Notes: generated by a model not told the origin, from the letters alone. A stretch of 64,000 nucleotides of DNA from Curtobacterium sp. MMLR14_010 (GCF_001865015.1 NZ_MJGV01000079.1:161984-225983), one strand, 5' to 3'; counted from the stretch's first letter, positions 15,018 to 24,587 are shown. Numbers and translations are program-made.

Positions 15018-16249
15018 CCGACACCAGCCAGATCTCGAACGGTCGCCCCGTCCTCGCCGCCACGGCAGCTGCCGCGTCCGGCCCCGAGCACGTCGAGGTC
15101 CCGACGACGTACGACGCCATCCTGCTCGCCGGCTTCGGCGGTCCCGAGGGCCAGGACGACGTCATCCCGTTCCTCCGCAACGTCACCCGTGGCCGCGGCA
15201 TCCCGGACGAGCGACTCGAAGAGGTCGCCCACCACTACCGGCACTTCGGCGGCGTCAGCCCGATCAACGCGCAGAACCGCGCGCTCAAGGCCGCGCTCGA
15301 AGCCGAGCTCGAGCGTCGTGGCATCGACATGCCCGTGCTCTGGGGCAACCGCAACTGGGACCCCTACCTCGCCGACGCCTTCAAGGAGGCGGCCGACAAG
15401 GGCTACGGCAAGCTCATCGCGATCGCCACGAGCGCCTACTCGTCGTTCTCCAGCTGCCGCCAGTACCGCGAGGACTACGCGCGCGTGCTCGACGAGACCG
15501 GCCTGATCGACACGATCCAGATCGACAAGGTCCGGCAGTTCTTCGACCACCCCGGCTTCGTGCAGCCCTTCGTCGACGGCGTCCGTGACGGCCTCGCCCG
15601 CGCGATCGCCGAGAACGACGGTCTCGACATCGCCACCGAGCTGCGCATCCTGTTCTCCACCCACTCGATCCCGTCGACCGACGCAGCCAAGTCGGGCCCG
15701 GACTTCCGGGGCTTCGGCGACGGCGGTGCGTACGCCGCCCAGCACGAGGCCGTCGCACAGGTCGTCCTCGACCAGGCCTGGGCCGAGCTCACCGAGCAGC
15801 CGGAGCACGCGCACCTGCAGGGCACGACGAAGCCCACGTGGAAGCTCGTCTACCAGTCGCGGTCGGGCCCCCCGACGCAGCCGTGGCTCGAGCCCGACAT
15901 CAACGACTACATGAACGAGGAGCTCAAGGGCGGCCCCACCCGCGCCGTGCTCATCGTGCCGCTCGGCTTCGTCAGCGACCACATGGAGGTCATGTGGGAC
16001 CTCGACGAGGAAGCCACCGAGACCGCCGGTGAGCTCGGCTACTGGTCGCTCCGCACGCAGACGCCCGGCATCGACCCGGCCTACGTCGCGGGCCTGATCG
16101 ACCTGGTCCTCGAGCGCGTCAACGGCGTGCCGACGTCCGAGCGTCCGCACGTCACGGACATCGGCCCCTGGTACGACGTCTGCCGTCCCGGCTGCTGCGA
16201 GAACGAGCGGGCCGGGTTCAAGCCGGCTGCCGCGGGTCTGGCGCCGTGA
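15014..16249 (+). CDS. hemH: Coproporphyrin ferrochelatase
   Basis: Also called cpfC; inserts Fe(II) into coproporphyrin III to give coproheme for HemQ. 411 residues. Conserved segments are ILLAGFGGPEG, HYRHFGGVSPINAQNRALKA, AIATSAYSSFSSCRQYRED, ILFSTHSIP (catalytic His) and LGFVSDHMEVMWDLDEEA. Four cysteines (148, 390, 394, 395, the last three in VCRPGCCEN) match the [2Fe-2S] cluster arrangement of actinobacterial ferrochelatases. The N-terminal ~30 residues are an Ala/Ser-rich extension. Confidence 0.96.
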   Translation: MTDTSQISNGRPVLAATAAAASGPEHVEVPTTYDAILLAGFGGPEGQDDVIPFLRNVTRGRGIPDERLEEVAHHYRHFGGVSPINAQNRALKAALEAELERRGIDMPVLWGNRNWDPYLADAFKEAADKGYGKLIAIATSAYSSFSSCRQYREDYARVLDETGLIDTIQIDKVRQFFDHPGFVQPFVDGVRDGLARAIAENDGLDIATELRILFSTHSIPSTDAAKSGPDFRGFGDGGAYAAQHEAVAQVVLDQAWAELTEQPEHAHLQGTTKPTWKLVYQSRSGPPTQPWLEPDINDYMNEELKGGPTRAVLIVPLGFVSDHMEVMWDLDEEATETAGELGYWSLRTQTPGIDPAYVAGLIDLVLERVNGVPTSERPHVTDIGPWYDVCRPGCCENERAGFKPAAAGLAP

Positions 16250-17265
16250 CCGAGGACACCCCGACGCCGATCCGCCTCGGCACCCGCGCCAGTCGCCTGG
16301 CGGTCGCCCAGTCCCAGGACGTGGCCGACCGCCTGGCGGCGGTGTCGGGGCGCCCCGTCGAGCTCGTCACCGTCACGAGCGAGGGCGACACGAACCGCGC
16401 CTCCCTCGCGAGCCTCGGCGGCACCGGCGTGTTCGCCAGTGCCCTGCGGGAGGCCCTCGTCGCGGGAGAGGTCGACGTCCTCGTCCACTCCCTCAAGGAC
16501 CTGCCCACCGCGCCGTACCCGGGGCTGACCATCGCCGCCGTGCCCAAGCGCGCGGACGCCCGCGACGTCCTGGTCGCCAGGAACGCCGCGACGATCGACA
16601 CCCTGCCCGAGCACGCCAAGGTCGGTACGGGGTCACCGCGTCGCGCCGCGCAGCTCCGTGCGAAGCGCCCGGACATCGACGTCGTGGACATCCGCGGCAA
16701 CATCGACACCCGGCTCGGTCGGGTGGACGACGACCTCGACGCCGTGGTGCTCGCCGCCGCCGGACTCAGCCGCATCGACCGCCTCGGCGAGGCCACCGAA
16801 CTGCTCGACCTCGGCTTCTGGCCGAGCGCGCCGGGGCAGGGCGCGCTGGCGATCGAGACCCGCGCTGACGAGTCCGACCGCAACCTGCTCGCCGCGCTGC
16901 GCAAGATCGACCACGCCCCGACCCGCCTCACGGTGGCGGCGGAGCGGGAGGTCCTCGCCAAGCTCGAGGCCGGCTGCTCGGCCCCGATCGGTGCCACGGC
17001 CATCGTCGACACCGAGATGCTGCTCGTCTCCGCCACGGTCTACCGTCCCGACGGCACCGAGTACCGCACCGCGTCCCACGCCGCGGTCCTCGACGGCTCC
17101 CCGCAGGACCGCCTCGACGAGGCCCTCGAGGTCGGTGGTCGCGTCGCGACCGAGCTGCTCGAGAACGGCGCGGGCGAGCTCGCCGACCTGGCCGACACGG
17201 TCGCCGAGGACACCACCGACGGCCCGTACACCGCAGGCCCGGGTCTCGCGACCCCGGCAGAGTAG
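16246..17265 (+). CDS. hemC: Hydroxymethylbilane synthase (porphobilinogen deaminase)
   Basis: Polymerises four porphobilinogens into hydroxymethylbilane. 339 residues, GTG start overlapping the hemH stop. Visible family motifs are LGTRASRLAVAQSQDVAD, DVLVHSLKDLPT, GTGSPRRAAQL, DIRGNIDTRL and the cofactor loop LEAGCSAPIGA with Cys244, to which the dipyrromethane cofactor attaches. There is a C-terminal extension of about 25 residues after the usual end (AEDTTDGPYTAGPG). Confidence 0.97.
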   Translation: MTEDTPTPIRLGTRASRLAVAQSQDVADRLAAVSGRPVELVTVTSEGDTNRASLASLGGTGVFASALREALVAGEVDVLVHSLKDLPTAPYPGLTIAAVPKRADARDVLVARNAATIDTLPEHAKVGTGSPRRAAQLRAKRPDIDVVDIRGNIDTRLGRVDDDLDAVVLAAAGLSRIDRLGEATELLDLGFWPSAPGQGALAIETRADESDRNLLAALRKIDHAPTRLTVAAEREVLAKLEAGCSAPIGATAIVDTEMLLVSATVYRPDGTEYRTASHAAVLDGSPQDRLDEALEVGGRVATELLENGAGELADLADTVAEDTTDGPYTAGPGLATPAE

Positions 17266-17317
17266 GACGACCACCACGACCCCCGCCGTCGCCGCCACGG
17301 ACCAGGACCCACCCCCG

Positions 17318-18106
17318 GTGGTCCTCGTCCCGCGCGGTGGCGCGTGGGGTGACCGGGTCGCGGCAGCCGCACGCGAGCGCGGGCTCGACCCCGTGGTCGT
17401 GCCGCTCATCGCGACCGAGCCGCCGGTTGACGCAGCCGAGCTCGACCGTGCGGTCGGTCGTCTGGTCGCCTCCCACCCGGACGGGAGGCCCCACTCGCCC
17501 TCCAGCGTCGGTGACCAGCCCGACGTGGCCGGGTACACCTGGCTCGTGGTGACCAGTGCGACGGCCGTCACGGTGCTCGCCGGACGCGTGCCGAGCCTCC
17601 CGTCCGGTCTGTCGGTGGCGGCGGTCGGTGAGCCGACCGCGCGTGCCGCCCGTGCTGCCGGGTGGCCCGTCGCCCTCGTGCCGCAGGACGCCTCGGCGGC
17701 GGCCCTCGTCGCTGCCCTGCCGGACACCGACGGCACCGTCCTGTTCCCCCGCTCCGAGATCGCCGCACCGACCCTCGTCGACGGGCTGCGCTCCCGCGGC
17801 ATCGCCGTCGACGACGTGGAGGCGTACCGTACCGTGGGGACCGGCGACGAGCCGGTCGCCCTCGACCCGACGCCCGACGCGGTGCTCGTGACGAGCGGCA
17901 GTGTCGCCCGCGAGATCGCCCGCCGGATGACCCCGCTCGACCCCAGGACCCTCGTGGCCTGCATCGGTCCCGGCACCGCCACCGACGCCCGGGCAGCCGG
18001 TCTGACGGTCCACGTGGTCGCACCGACCAGGTCCGCCGAAGCCCTCCTCGACGCCGTCGTCGAGGCCCTGCACCAACCCGCCCCCCACCAGGAAGGTCAC
18101 CCGTGA
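17318..18106 (+). CDS. hemD: Uroporphyrinogen-III synthase
   Basis: Closes and inverts ring D of hydroxymethylbilane. 262 residues from GTG 17318, which gives the expected VLVPRGGAWGDRVAAAA opening; no standard start codon exists between the hemC stop and this GTG. HemD is poorly conserved, but the two-lobe pattern is visible: WLVVTSATAV in lobe 1; VLFPRSEIAAPTLVDGLRSR and VLVTSGSVAREI in lobe 2, then CIGPGTATDARAAGL. The stop overlaps the hemB GTG. The weak ribosome site suggests coupling to hemC. Confidence 0.88.
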   Translation: MVLVPRGGAWGDRVAAAARERGLDPVVVPLIATEPPVDAAELDRAVGRLVASHPDGRPHSPSSVGDQPDVAGYTWLVVTSATAVTVLAGRVPSLPSGLSVAAVGEPTARAARAAGWPVALVPQDASAAALVAALPDTDGTVLFPRSEIAAPTLVDGLRSRGIAVDDVEAYRTVGTGDEPVALDPTPDAVLVTSGSVAREIARRMTPLDPRTLVACIGPGTATDARAAGLTVHVVAPTRSAEALLDAVVEALHQPAPHQEGHP

Positions 18107-19158
18107 CTGGACGCTTCCCGCAGGTCCGCCCCCGACGACTGCGTGCCACCCCCGCCATGCGACGGCTCGTCGCCGAGACCCGGCTGCACCCGGCCGAGCT
18201 CGTGCTGCCGATGTTCATCCGCGAAGGCGCCACCGACGCCGTCGACATCTCGAGCATGCCGGGCGTGCAGCAGCACTCGCTCGACTCGTTCCGTCGGGCG
18301 CTCGTGGGTGCGGCGGAGCAGGGCGTCGGCGGGGTCAACCTGTTCGGCGTACCTGTCACGAAGGACGCCGACGGCTCCGGCGCGACCGACCCGGACGGCA
18401 TCCTCAACGTGGCGATCCGGGTGGCGCGTGAAGAGGTCGGGGACGCCCTCGTGGTGCAGTCCGACCTGTGCCTCGACGAGTTCACCGACCACGGACACTG
18501 TGGCGTGCTGGCGGCTGACGCCTCGGTCGACAACGACGCCACGCTGCTGCGCTACCGCGACATGGCGGTCGCCCAGGCCGAGGCGGGCGCCGAGCTCGTC
18601 TGCCTGAGCGGGATGATGGACGGCCAGATCGCCGCCGCGCGGGACGCCCTCGACACCGCCGGGCACTCGGGCACCGCGCTGCTGGCGTACGCCGCGAAGT
18701 ACGCCTCGGCGTTCTACGGCCCCTTCCGTGAGGCCGTGTCGTCCTCGCTCGTGGGGGACCGGCGGACGTACCAGATCGACGCCGCCAACGGTCGACAGGG
18801 CCTGCGCGAGGTCGCCCTCGACGTCGACGAGGGCGCCGACATCGTCATGGTGAAGCCCGCGATGAGCTACCTCGACGTCCTCGCCGAGACCGCGGCGACC
18901 TCGCCCGTGCCGGTGTGGGCGTACCAGATCTCCGGCGAGTACGCGATGATCACCGCGGCCGCCCAGAACGGCTGGATCGACCGTGACGCCGCCGCGATGG
19001 AGTCGCTCGTCGGCATCAAGCGCGCCGGCGCGGACGCGATCCTGACCTACTTCGCCGTGGACATCGCGCGGAAGCTCAACGAGGAAGCGGGCCTCCGCAC
19101 CTCGGGCAGCACCGCGGACGTCGCCGGCATCGCCTCGACCGGGAAGGCCCCAGAATGA
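18103..19158 (+). CDS. hemB: Delta-aminolevulinic acid dehydratase (porphobilinogen synthase)
   Basis: Condenses two 5-aminolevulinates into porphobilinogen. 351 residues. The two active-site lysines are in [17 protein letters not shown] and [12 protein letters not shown]. The metal loop reads [14 protein letters not shown]: two of the three zinc cysteines are kept and the middle one is Asp, a mixed type. The GTG start overlaps the hemD stop (GTGA) and the hemL ATG overlaps this stop. Confidence 0.97.
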   Translation: MTGRFPQVRPRRLRATPAMRRLVAETRLHPAELVLPMFIREGATDAVDISSMPGVQQHSLDSFRRALVGAAEQGVGGVNLFGVPVTKDADGSGATDPDGILNVAIRVAREEVGDALVVQSDLCLDEFTDHGHCGVLAADASVDNDATLLRYRDMAVAQAEAGAELVCLSGMMDGQIAAARDALDTAGHSGTALLAYAAKYASAFYGPFREAVSSSLVGDRRTYQIDAANGRQGLREVALDVDEGADIVMVKPAMSYLDVLAETAATSPVPVWAYQISGEYAMITAAAQNGWIDRDAAAMESLVGIKRAGADAILTYFAVDIARKLNEEAGLRTSGSTADVAGIASTGKAPE

Positions 19159-20498
19159 CCACGGCACCGACCACGAACGGCCAGCTCTTCAGCCGTGCGA
19201 AGAACAGCATCCCCGGCGGCGTGAACTCGCCCGTCCGCGCGTACGGCTCGGTCGGCGGCACGCCCCGCTTCCTCGTCGCCGCGAAGGGCGCGTACGTCAC
19301 CGACGCCGAGGGTCGCGAGTACGTCGACCTCGTCGCCTCGTGGGGCCCGGCGATCCTCGGGCACGCCCACCCGGGCACCGTCGAGGCCGTGCAGCAGGCC
19401 GCCGCGCGCGGGCTGTCGTTCGGCGCGTCGACGCCGGGGGAGACCGAGCTCGCCGAACTCGTGAAGCAGCGGGTCTCGGTCGACGGCGACGGGCCCATCG
19501 AGAAGCTCCGCATGGTGTCCACCGGCACCGAGGCCACGATGACGGCGATCCGTCTCGCCCGCGGCTACACCGGCCGTGACCTCCTGGTGAAGTTCGCCGG
19601 GCACTACCACGGCCACTCCGACTCGCTGCTGGCCGAGGCCGGTTCCGGCGTCGCGACCCTGGCGATGCCGGGCAGTGCGGGCATCACCGCCGAGACGGCC
19701 GCGCAGACGCTCGTGCTGCCGTACAACGACCTCGACGCCGTGCGCGCCGCGTTCGACACCCACTCCGAGCGCATCGCCGCCGTCATCGTCGAGAGCGCTG
19801 CCGCCAACATGGGCGTCCTGGCGCCCGATCGCGGCTTCAACCGCGAGCTGGCCCGGATCACGCAGGCGCAGGGCGCGCTGCTCATCGTCGACGAGGTGCT
19901 GACCGGCTTCCGCGTCGGTGCGGCCGGCTGGTGGGGCCTCGAGGCCTCGAAGGTCGTCCCCGACGGCGCCGGGTGGAAGCCCGACCTCATCACGTTCGGC
20001 AAGGTCATCGGCGGCGGCATGCCCCTCGCCGCACTCGGTGGTCGTCGCGAGGTCATGGACTTCCTCGCCCCGCTCGGCCCCGTCTACCAGGCCGGCACCC
20101 TGTCCGGGAACCCGCTCGCGGTCGCCGCGGGCATCGCCACGCTCCGTGCGGCGACGCCGGAGGTCTACGCGCACCTCGACCGCACCGCAGCGACCATCGC
20201 GGCCGCGACGAGCGAAGCACTCTCCGCCGAGGGCGTCGCCCACAGCGTGCAGCGTGCCGGCAACCTGTTCTCGTTCGCGTTCTCCGAGCAGGCGCCGCGC
20301 AACTACGACGACGTCCGGGCGCAGGACGTCTGGCGGTACGCACCGTTCTTCCACGCCATGCTCGACGCCGGGGTGACCCTGCCGCCGAGTGTGTTCGAGG
20401 CGTGGTTCGTCACCGCGGCCCACGACGAGCGTGCCGTCGGGCGGGTGCTCGACGCGCTGCCGGCTGCGGCGAAGGCTGCGGCGGCCGCGACGGTCTGA
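19155..20498 (+). CDS. hemL: Glutamate-1-semialdehyde 2,1-aminomutase
   Basis: PLP enzyme completing the C5 route: glutamate-1-semialdehyde to 5-aminolevulinate. 447 residues. Family segments are [47 protein letters not shown], the PLP lysine in [16 protein letters not shown] (about Lys283), and [12 protein letters not shown]. It is the last gene of the heme operon, while its partner hemA is transcribed in the opposite direction 8.5 kb away. A palindrome cluster follows at once. Confidence 0.97.
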   Translation: MTTAPTTNGQLFSRAKNSIPGGVNSPVRAYGSVGGTPRFLVAAKGAYVTDAEGREYVDLVASWGPAILGHAHPGTVEAVQQAAARGLSFGASTPGETELAELVKQRVSVDGDGPIEKLRMVSTGTEATMTAIRLARGYTGRDLLVKFAGHYHGHSDSLLAEAGSGVATLAMPGSAGITAETAAQTLVLPYNDLDAVRAAFDTHSERIAAVIVESAAANMGVLAPDRGFNRELARITQAQGALLIVDEVLTGFRVGAAGWWGLEASKVVPDGAGWKPDLITFGKVIGGGMPLAALGGRREVMDFLAPLGPVYQAGTLSGNPLAVAAGIATLRAATPEVYAHLDRTAATIAAATSEALSAEGVAHSVQRAGNLFSFAFSEQAPRNYDDVRAQDVWRYAPFFHAMLDAGVTLPPSVFEAWFVTAAHDERAVGRVLDALPAAAKAAAAATV

Positions 20499-20520
20499 CG
20501 CGCGGGCGGCGCCGGCGTCC

Positions 20521-20808
20521 CGAGACGCCGGTGTCTGGCGCGAGACGGGGGTGTCTGGCGAGTGTGGAGTGTGTCGAGACGCCGGTGTCTGGGTGAGACG
20601 CCGCCGAAGTCTCCAGACGCCGCGGAAATTGGCGGCGTCTCGGCGAAGGTGAGGCGTCTCGTCGAGACACCGGCGTCTCGCACCACTCGGGCGGTCGGAT
20701 CCTCACCGAAACACCGGCGTCTCACGTGTGACGGTCCTGTCCTCGTCGAGACACCGGCGTCTCGGCGACACCCCGAGGGGCCGGCCGTAGGCCGAGACGG
20801 GCGTCTCA
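20521..20808. repeat. Cluster of ~9 GAGACRCCGGYGTCTC palindromes
   Basis: An ~18-bp near-perfect palindrome (core GAGAC-RCCGGY-GTCTC) recurs at 20521, 20541, 20575, 20594, 20615, 20663, 20707, 20747 and 20793. Full 18-mers at 20663-20680 and 20747-20764 are identical. Spacing is irregular (20-48 bases). It fills the gap between convergent hemL and the ABC ATPase; the last copy covers the ATPase stop codon. Repeats could act as terminator stems, REP-like elements or protein-binding sites. No gene is seen in this stretch. Confidence 0.85.
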
Positions 20809-21627
20809 CGCCCCGCGCGACGACCTGGAGGCTCGCCCCGGCTCCGCAGCGCGGCGTGCGTGCCAGCGCCCCTCGTCCCGCACGATGACGAGCGGGAAGT
20901 CGAACGCGTGGGACACCGCCGCCGAGGTGATGACGTCCTCCGCGGGACCCTGCGCGACCGCGGCACCGTCCCGCAGCAGGAGCGCGTGCGAGGTCGAGGT
21001 CGGCAGGTCCTCGAGGTGGTGCGTGACCATCACGCTCCCGAGCTCGGGGTGCCGCTGACGCAGTGCGTCGACGGTGTCGAGCAGGTGCTCGCGGGCGGCG
21101 ACGTCGAGCCCGGTCGCGGGCTCGTCCAGCAGCAGCAGCTCGGGCTCCGCCATCAGCGCCCGGGCGATGAGCGCACGGCCGCGTTCCCCCTGCGAGAGCA
21201 CGGGCCAGCGGGCGTCGCTCCGTGGCGAGAGCCCCACGTCGGCGATGTGCTGCTCGGCACGCTCGACCTCGTCGTCCGTGGGGGACCACCGCGTCATCAG
21301 GTCGGTCGTGCCCGTCAGCCCGGTGAGCACGGTCTCGCGGACGGTCAGCGGCGAGAGCATGCGGTGGCGCGGGTCGACGTGGCCGATGCGCTCGCGGAGC
21401 GCCCGGACGTCGACCCGACCCAAGCGGTTCCCGAGGATCTCCACCGTGCCGGCGGAGGGGTGCCCGGTGGCGCCGAGCACGGCGAGCAGGGTCGACTTGC
21501 CGGCACCGTTCGGCCCGAGGAGCGCCCAGTGCTCCCCGCGCCGGACGGTCAGGTCGACGTCGTGCAACAGGTCACGGCCCGAGCGCGTCACGCGGACGCC
21601 CTCGGCGTGCAGGAGGACAGAGTTCAC
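20806..21627 (-). CDS. ABC transporter ATP-binding protein (stand-alone, YlmA-like)
   Basis: 273 residues from GTG 21627, which has a GACGAT hexamer 6 bases upstream; an ATG at 21645 is possible but has no signal. Walker A GPNGAGKST, signature LSQGERGRALIARALM, Walker B LLLLDEPATGLD and the H-loop MVTHHLED are all present. No permease is encoded nearby, so it may pair with a distant membrane protein or work as a soluble ATPase. The GEHWALLGPNGAGKSTL context resembles YlmA/ModF-like single-domain ATPases. Substrate unknown. Confidence 0.88.
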   Translation of the reverse strand: MNSVLLHAEGVRVTRSGRDLLHDVDLTVRRGEHWALLGPNGAGKSTLLAVLGATGHPSAGTVEILGNRLGRVDVRALRERIGHVDPRHRMLSPLTVRETVLTGLTGTTDLMTRWSPTDDEVERAEQHIADVGLSPRSDARWPVLSQGERGRALIARALMAEPELLLLDEPATGLDVAAREHLLDTVDALRQRHPELGSVMVTHHLEDLPTSTSHALLLRDGAAVAQGPAEDVITSAAVSHAFDFPLVIVRDEGRWHARRAAEPGRASRSSRGA

Positions 21628-21677
21628 CACCCCATCGTCGCGCATCCGGAGACCGACCCCGGACCCTGCCGCGGGTG

Positions 21678-22346
21678 TCAGGCCCGTGCGGCGCGGAGCG
21701 TCTGCAGGTGGTCGTCGAGCGTCCGGGCGAGTGCGCGGATCACGGCGGCGGCCGCTTCGCCGTCGCGCCCGGTCACGGCGGCGCGGAGCGGGTCGAGCGC
21801 CTGCTTGACGTCCCAGAAGATGAACTCCTCGGCGGTCAGCGCGAGGAACTGCACGCGCGGCACGAGGGAGCCCGTGAAGGTCTCGAGCAGGGCGTTGTCG
21901 GTCGCGCGCACGAGCAGGACCAGCAGGGCGGTGAGGTCACGGTTGACCGCGCGGTCCTCGGACTCGGCGTGGGAGCGGAGGTCCTCGATGATCCCGAGCG
22001 CTGCCTTCTCGCCGGCGGCGTCGAGCTTCGGGACACCCCAGCGGGCGCCGAGTTCGGCGAACCCGAGCATCACCTGGAGTGCGTCGTCGAACTGCTTCGC
22101 CGAGGGCGTCGCGATGCGGGTGTAGCGGTTCGCCTCCATGTCGACGAGGCCGTAGTCGACGAGCTTGGCGATCGCCTCGCGGATCGGCGTGCGGCTGACG
22201 CCGAGCCAGCGGACGAGCTCGTCGTCGTTGAGCCGCTCACCGGCCTGGAGCGTGCCGTCCTGGATCGCAGCGAGCATCTTCTCGAGCACCACGTCGCGCA
22301 GCAGCTTGCGCGGGGAGTTCTCGACGGTCGACTTGGGTACCGGCAT
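21678..22346 (-). CDS. GntR family transcriptional regulator (FCD-like)
   Basis: 222 residues; the ATG at 22346 is preceded by GAGGAGT. The N-terminal winged helix is clear (residues ~12-75, with LNDDELVRWLGVSRTPIREAIAKLVDYGLV). The C-terminal helical effector domain is FCD-like. No operon partner lies upstream; the reductase gene at 22435 is upstream on the same strand with an 88-base gap. A perfect 10-bp palindrome lies in that gap and may be its own operator. Confidence 0.9.
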   Translation of the reverse strand: MPVPKSTVENSPRKLLRDVVLEKMLAAIQDGTLQAGERLNDDELVRWLGVSRTPIREAIAKLVDYGLVDMEANRYTRIATPSAKQFDDALQVMLGFAELGARWGVPKLDAAGEKAALGIIEDLRSHAESEDRAVNRDLTALLVLLVRATDNALLETFTGSLVPRVQFLALTAEEFIFWDVKQALDPLRAAVTGRDGEAAAAVIRALARTLDDHLQTLRAARA

Positions 22347-22403
22347 TCCGGACTCCTCACGTGACGGACGGTCTTGTATCCCACATCCTAACGAGTCATT
22401 CTG

Positions 22404-22413
22404 CAAACGTTTG
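22404..22413. promoter_or_regulatory. CAAACGTTTG palindrome upstream of GntR gene
   Basis: A perfect palindrome 58 bases upstream of the regulator's ATG, within an AT-richer stretch. The AAACGTTT core also resembles LacI-type operators, so the cognate protein is not certain. Confidence 0.45.
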
Positions 22414-22434
22414 TGAATCGTGATGTTCCAGGGG

Positions 22435-23412
22435 TCACCGGGTGACGTCGACGATGGTCCGCCCGTGGACGGCGCCCGCGATGACGTCCGGTCCGAGCGC
22501 GATCGCGTCCTCGAGCCCGACCGTGCGGGTGACTCGGGAGAGCAGCCGCGGGTCGAGGTCAGCGGCGAGCAGGTCCCACGCCGCACGACGCAAGGCGGCG
22601 GGGGCGTCGACGGAGTTGATGCCGAGCAGGGAGACCCCGCGGAGGATGAAGGGCAGCACGGTGGTGGGCAGCTGCACGTCCTGCGCCAGCCCGCACGCCG
22701 TCACGGCCCCACCCCACCGGGTCGACGCGAGCAGGTTCGCCAGGGTCGCCCCGCCCACACTGTCCACGGCGCCGGCCCACACGGCCTTCTGCATGGGCCT
22801 GCCCGGTTCGCTGAGCGTGGCGCGGTCGACGACGTCCGTCGCACCGAGCGCCTGCAGCGACGCCCGGTTGGACAGTCGCCCGGTGGAGGCGGTCACCGCG
22901 TACCCCCGGGCTGCGAGCAGCGGGATCGCGACCGAGCCCACACCGCCGGACGCCCCCGTGACGACGACGGGACCGTCGGCGGGGCTGACGAAGCGTGCGA
23001 GCGCCAGCACGCTCAGCGCAGCCGTGAAGCCGGCCGTGCCGATCGCGGCGGCGAAGTCGTCGGACACGGCGTCGGGGAGCACCACCAGCGACGCCGCGGG
23101 GACGACCGCCCGCGTGGTCCAGCCGCCGTGCCGGTGCTCACCGGCGCCGGCACCGTTCAGCGTGACCCGGTCACCGATCGCGACGTCGTGCACGCCCGGC
23201 CCCACGCCGGCGACCGTGCCGACCACGTCCACGCCGGGCACGAGCGGGTCGATCCGCGCGACGCCGGGGTCACCCGCGAGCGCGAGCCCGTCCTTGTAGT
23301 TGACGCTCGAGTACGTCACGTCCACCAGGGCCTCGCCCTCGCCGGGGTCTGGGACGTCGACCTCGGTGATGGTCGGGGCGGTGGAACGGGAGACGAGGAC
23401 GGCGCGGCTCAT
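22435..23412 (-). CDS. Zinc-free MDR oxidoreductase, YhdH/AcuI (acryloyl-CoA reductase) type
   Basis: 325 residues from the ATG at 23412. The medium-chain reductase fold is visible: N-terminal SSVNYKDGLALAGDPGVAR, IPGVD-like VPGVDVVGTV, the Rossmann motif VTGASGGVGSVAIPLLAARG, and YhdH-type IGTAGFTAALSVLAL and GLAQDVQLPTTVLPFILRGV. The GINSVDAP stretch near the C-terminus is characteristic of YhdH. These NADPH enzymes reduce acryloyl-CoA or related enals/quinones. It may be a detoxification enzyme here. Confidence 0.9.
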   Translation of the reverse strand: MSRAVLVSRSTAPTITEVDVPDPGEGEALVDVTYSSVNYKDGLALAGDPGVARIDPLVPGVDVVGTVAGVGPGVHDVAIGDRVTLNGAGAGEHRHGGWTTRAVVPAASLVVLPDAVSDDFAAAIGTAGFTAALSVLALARFVSPADGPVVVTGASGGVGSVAIPLLAARGYAVTASTGRLSNRASLQALGATDVVDRATLSEPGRPMQKAVWAGAVDSVGGATLANLLASTRWGGAVTACGLAQDVQLPTTVLPFILRGVSLLGINSVDAPAALRRAAWDLLAADLDPRLLSRVTRTVGLEDAIALGPDVIAGAVHGRTIVDVTR

Positions 23413-23416
23413 GCGC

Positions 23417-23442
23417 CGGACGCTACCCCGAGCCTCCCGGCC
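23417..23442 (+). repeat. Dispersed repeat copy (core ACCGAGCCTCCCG family)
   Basis: CGGACGCTACCCCGAGCC followed by TCCCGGCC, lying immediately upstream of the reductase ATG in the 72-base gap behind pfkA. Related copies are at 4877, 57525 and 60965. Confidence 0.6.
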
Positions 23443-23484
23443 GGGTGCACCAGGCACAGTGACGGACGGGACCCGCCCCAGGCG

Positions 23485-24513
23485 TCAGCCGAACAGGATG
23501 GCGGCCTCGTCGAAGCGCGACTGCGGCACGGTCTTCAGCTCGCCGAGCGCGTCCTCGAACGACACGTGCACGATCTCGGTCCCGCGCAGCGCGACCATGC
23601 GGCCCCAGCGCTGCTCGACGACGGAGTCCACGGCGGCGAGTCCGAGCCGCGTCGAGAGCACGCGGTCGTACGCGGTCGGCGTGCCACCGCGCTGGATGTG
23701 TCCCAGCGTGGTCGCACGGGTCTCGATGCCGGTCATCTCCTCGATGAGCGGGGCGAGTCGCTCGCCGATCCCGCCGAGCCGCGGTCGGCCGAAGGCGTCG
23801 AGGCCGCGCTCCGAGTGGGCGTTGTCCTCGTGGTCGGGGACGAAGCCCTCGGCGACGACGACGAGCGGGGCGCGTCCGCGGTCGTAGGCCGAGCGGACCC
23901 ACGAGGCGATCTGGTCGAGCGACGTCTTCTGCTCGGGGATCAGGATCGCGTGCGCGCCGGCGGCCATGCCCGACTGCAGCGCGATCCAGCCGACGTGCCG
24001 GCCCATCACCTCGGCGACCATGCAGCGCGAGTGGGACTCACCCGTCGTGCGGAGGCGGTCCATGGCCTCGGTCGCGATCTCCACCGCGGTGTCGAAGCCG
24101 AACGTGTAGTCCGTCGCGCCGAGGTCGTTGTCGACGGTCTTCGGCACGCCGACGATCTTCAGTCCGGCGTCCGTCAGGCGCTTGGCGGCGGCCAGGGTGC
24201 CCTCGCCGCCGATCGCGATGATGGCGTCGATGCCGTGTCGGGTGAGCACGCGCTCGATGTTCTCGACGCCGCCGTTCGGGCCCTCGAAGGGGTTCGTACG
24301 GCTGGTCCCGAGGATCGTCCCGCCCTGCTTCGCGATGCCCTGGATGTCCTTGCGGCCGAGCGGGACGATGTCGCCCTCGACGACGCCGCGCCAGCCGTCC
24401 CGGAAGCCCACGAACTCGTACCCGTGGATCGCGATGCCCTTGAGGACCGCAGCCCGGATGACGGCGTTGAGACCGGGGCAGTCGCCGCCGGAGGTGAGGA
24501 TGCCGATGCGCAT
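23485..24513 (-). CDS. pfkA: 6-phosphofructokinase (ATP-dependent, group III-like)
   Basis: Phosphorylates fructose 6-phosphate in glycolysis. 342 residues from ATG 24513. SGGDCPGLNAVIRAAV is the nucleotide site. Position 104 (E. coli numbering) is Gly in IGGEGTLAAA, indicating ATP use. Position 124 is Lys in PKTVDNDLGA, a feature of PPi-type and mixed group III enzymes. AEVMGRHVGWIAL and the RIGILTSGGD start are intact. Group III actinobacterial PfkA proteins combine these signatures, so ATP dependence is the likelier reading. An in-frame upstream start exists, but it would add a non-family N-terminus. Confidence 0.94.
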   Translation of the reverse strand: MRIGILTSGGDCPGLNAVIRAAVLKGIAIHGYEFVGFRDGWRGVVEGDIVPLGRKDIQGIAKQGGTILGTSRTNPFEGPNGGVENIERVLTRHGIDAIIAIGGEGTLAAAKRLTDAGLKIVGVPKTVDNDLGATDYTFGFDTAVEIATEAMDRLRTTGESHSRCMVAEVMGRHVGWIALQSGMAAGAHAILIPEQKTSLDQIASWVRSAYDRGRAPLVVVAEGFVPDHEDNAHSERGLDAFGRPRLGGIGERLAPLIEEMTGIETRATTLGHIQRGGTPTAYDRVLSTRLGLAAVDSVVEQRWGRMVALRGTEIVHVSFEDALGELKTVPQSRFDEAAILFG

Positions 24514-24574
24514 GGGAGGGCTCCGATGTCGGGTGGGTGGGACGGGTCCCATCTTGGCCGACAGTGGTTTCGCT

Positions 24575-24580
24575 TACCAT
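24575..24580 (+). promoter_or_regulatory. -10 hexamer TACCAT, leaderless mRNA of glycosylase gene
   Basis: TACCAT lies 7 bases before the ATG at 24588; TTGGCC at about the -35 position is 15 bases further upstream. Confidence 0.5.
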
Positions 24581-24587
24581 CCCTGTC

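Noticed and set aside
20521..20808. CRISPR array
   Set aside because: Repeats are short palindromes with irregular spacing and no constant-length spacers; no cas genes nearby.
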